21,569 bases of DNA from the IMG/VR virus record IMGVR_UViG_3300030107_005372, positions 1-21,569 of that record; one strand, given 5' to 3'. The notes under the pieces were generated by a model. That model made no database searches and was not told where the DNA came from. It saw only the letters and a program-made list of their open reading frames with translations. Source of the DNA: a virus. The translations under genes and the position numbers were made by a program. Every line of letters begins with the position of its first letter. Positions within the stretch are counted from its first letter, which is position 1. Positions 20,636 through 21,569 of the stretch are shown here, piece by piece.

Positions 20636-20944
20636 TTGGAAGGAAGCAAATACAAACTAGGGCAACTTGTTGCCTGCTACTATAAAACTATACCACCCAC
20701 CCCGCAGTGGAACCCATTCATCGAAGGACGTCCCAGCATTATCACAAAAGTCAAAATGTCTACAGGTACTCAGGAAACAAAATATTACTACGAAATAGCT
20801 GTCGTTACTTGGGAAGGAACTATGGAAAACCGATTAGTAAGTGAAGAGAATATTATTATGTATCAGGACTTGGGTACACTAGATTCAGAGATAGAAGATT
20901 TGCTAATGGACTACTACAAAAAAAATCCCCTCGCAACAGATTAG
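20636..20944 (+). CDS. small SH3/KOW-like mini-barrel protein
   Basis: 102 residues, TTG start with AAGGA at 20622-20626; an ATG at 20632 is in another frame that closes after 17 codons. KYKLGQLVACYYK, RPSIITKVKM, KYYYEIAVVTWEG and RLVSEENIIMY give the mini-barrel pattern. A C-terminal helix (DSEIEDLLMDYYKKN) is added. It is the most divergent of the four. The -35 box of the next promoter begins 3 nt after its stop. Function unknown. Confidence 0.6.
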   Translation: MEGSKYKLGQLVACYYKTIPPTPQWNPFIEGRPSIITKVKMSTGTQETKYYYEIAVVTWEGTMENRLVSEENIIMYQDLGTLDSEIEDLLMDYYKKNPLATD

Positions 20945-20946
20945 CC

Positions 20947-20975
20947 TTGACATTCCTTTTATATTATAGTATACT
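20947..20975 (+). promoter_or_regulatory. consensus sigma70 promoter
   Basis: TTGACA at 20947-20952 and TATACT at 20970-20975 with 17-bp spacing. It lies between the mini-barrel gene and the exported-protein gene, whose ribosome site is AGGAG at 20990-20994. Confidence 0.9.
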
Positions 20976-21001
20976 AGTTACCACCAAACTAGGAGTATAC
21001 A

Positions 21002-21569
21002 ATGAGAAAACTTGAAATCATCCTCGGCATTGTGCTGTCGCTTCTGACTTTCTACGCATATGCCCAACAAGGGATGCCACCCGAACCTATCACATCCCAA
21101 ATAAGTGAAACCGAAACTTCGTTTATCGGTGCTCGCATCCTGCAACAAGGTACTGAAGTGATAGGGGGGGATGCCTACACAGGCATTTACGAGGATTACG
21201 ATACACAAACCTACGGCTTTTGGCAGGGCGATACCCTGTTCTTCGGTGCGGAGAACGAGCTAACTGGCAATACCGTCGATGGTGTCGCTGAGTTCTATTG
21301 GTTTGAGTCCTCCATACCCAAGTCTGCCGACTTCTATGTGATGGTGCTGAAAGTTAAATCCTCGCCTAATATCATTGATGATTGGCAATTAGCTCAAGAG
21401 GACAACTGGTTGGGGGAATTCCTTTATGACATTCTACCTGCACAATATGTTGATGTAAGTATGAAAAATACCGGCGAAGCTGGCGCTATCCGATGGGACT
21501 GGTCTGTCCCATTCCAAAATTATAAGTGGGAGCCTGTCAAAACAATTAATATTAAACAGTCTTACTCGG
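21002..21569 (+). CDS. exported protein with signal peptide, partial at window end
   Basis: The frame is open from ATG 21002 to the window end: 189 codons with no stop, so the true end is outside. Residues 1-21 are a signal peptide: R2-K3, a hydrophobic core ILGIVLSLLTF, and an AYA cleavage site before Q22. The mature part is rich in Tyr, Trp, Asp and Gly, with stretches such as DTQTYGFWQGDTLFFG and EFYWFESSIPKSADFYVMV, typical of beta-sheet proteins, and no cysteine. It has its own consensus promoter and AGGAG 7 nt before the start. No family is recognised. It may act in the periplasm or on the cell surface, or be secreted. Being read alone from a strong promoter suggests that it is made in quantity. 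Confidence 0.8.
   Translation, partial: MRKLEIILGIVLSLLTFYAYAQQGMPPEPITSQISETETSFIGARILQQGTEVIGGDAYTGIYEDYDTQTYGFWQGDTLFFGAENELTGNTVDGVAEFYWFESSIPKSADFYVMVLKVKSSPNIIDDWQLAQEDNWLGEFLYDILPAQYVDVSMKNTGEAGAIRWDWSVPFQNYKWEPVKTINIKQSYS

Noticed and set aside
1-21569. CRISPR array, insertion sequence or attachment sites
   Set aside because: No regularly spaced repeats, no transposase or integrase gene, and no long terminal inverted repeats were seen on reading the window.

Overview
The window looks like part of a large lytic bacteriophage genome, most likely a myovirus-like or jumbo phage of a Gram-negative, probably aquatic, bacterium. All 32 genes called lie on the + strand and are tightly packed, with many 4-nt ATGA or 1-nt TAATG overlaps. 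No stretch over about 160 bases lacks a gene. The gene content is typical of a large virus: its own C-family replicative polymerase, dUTPase, an IMP dehydrogenase-like enzyme, a ClpP-like protease, GroEL, Hsp20, a Mom-like DNA-modification enzyme, and many small proteins of unknown function. No capsid, portal, terminase, tail or integrase gene is visible, no tRNA was recognised, and the host cannot be named from sequence alone.

Layout. Positions 78-8385 form one long block: a small exported protein, an unknown 307-aa protein, a Gly/Met-rich protein, cysteine synthase, a nucleotidyltransferase-like protein, DNA polymerase III alpha, a Mom-like acyltransferase and a protein with a YkuD-like H...SxGC motif. 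A consensus promoter at 8369-8397 opens 8427-11715: a conserved phage protein, dUTPase, a zinc-ribbon protein, an unknown protein, an IMPDH-like enzyme, a possible ribbon-helix-helix protein and a Cys-rich protein with a sigma region 4-like helix-turn-helix. A strongly acidic protein follows at 11793-12362, then an overlapping promoter and terminator. Positions 12439-15563 hold a membrane-anchored protein, ClpP-like protease, a ParB-like DGHHR protein and a 528-aa nuclease-like protein. groEL at 15600 has its own promoter and is followed by five small genes, ending with a cupin. hsp20 at 19018 also has its own promoter and is followed by a hairpin. Another promoter serves a run of small genes, several resembling SH3/KOW mini-barrels. 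A last promoter drives an exported protein that runs off the window.

How the genes may work together. Polymerase, dUTPase, IMPDH-like enzyme and possibly the Mom-like enzyme would serve synthesis, purity and chemical protection of phage DNA. GroEL, Hsp20 and the ClpP-like protease would serve protein folding and processing during assembly. Six sigma70-type promoters, several with exact TTGACA and 17-bp spacing, suggest transcription by the host RNA polymerase; the sigma region 4-like protein may modify this. Function calls for the polymerase, dUTPase, IMPDH family, GroEL, Hsp20, cysteine synthase and ClpP fold are firm. The Mom, ParB, YkuD, nucleotidyltransferase and PD-(D/E)XK calls rest on short motifs and are weaker.
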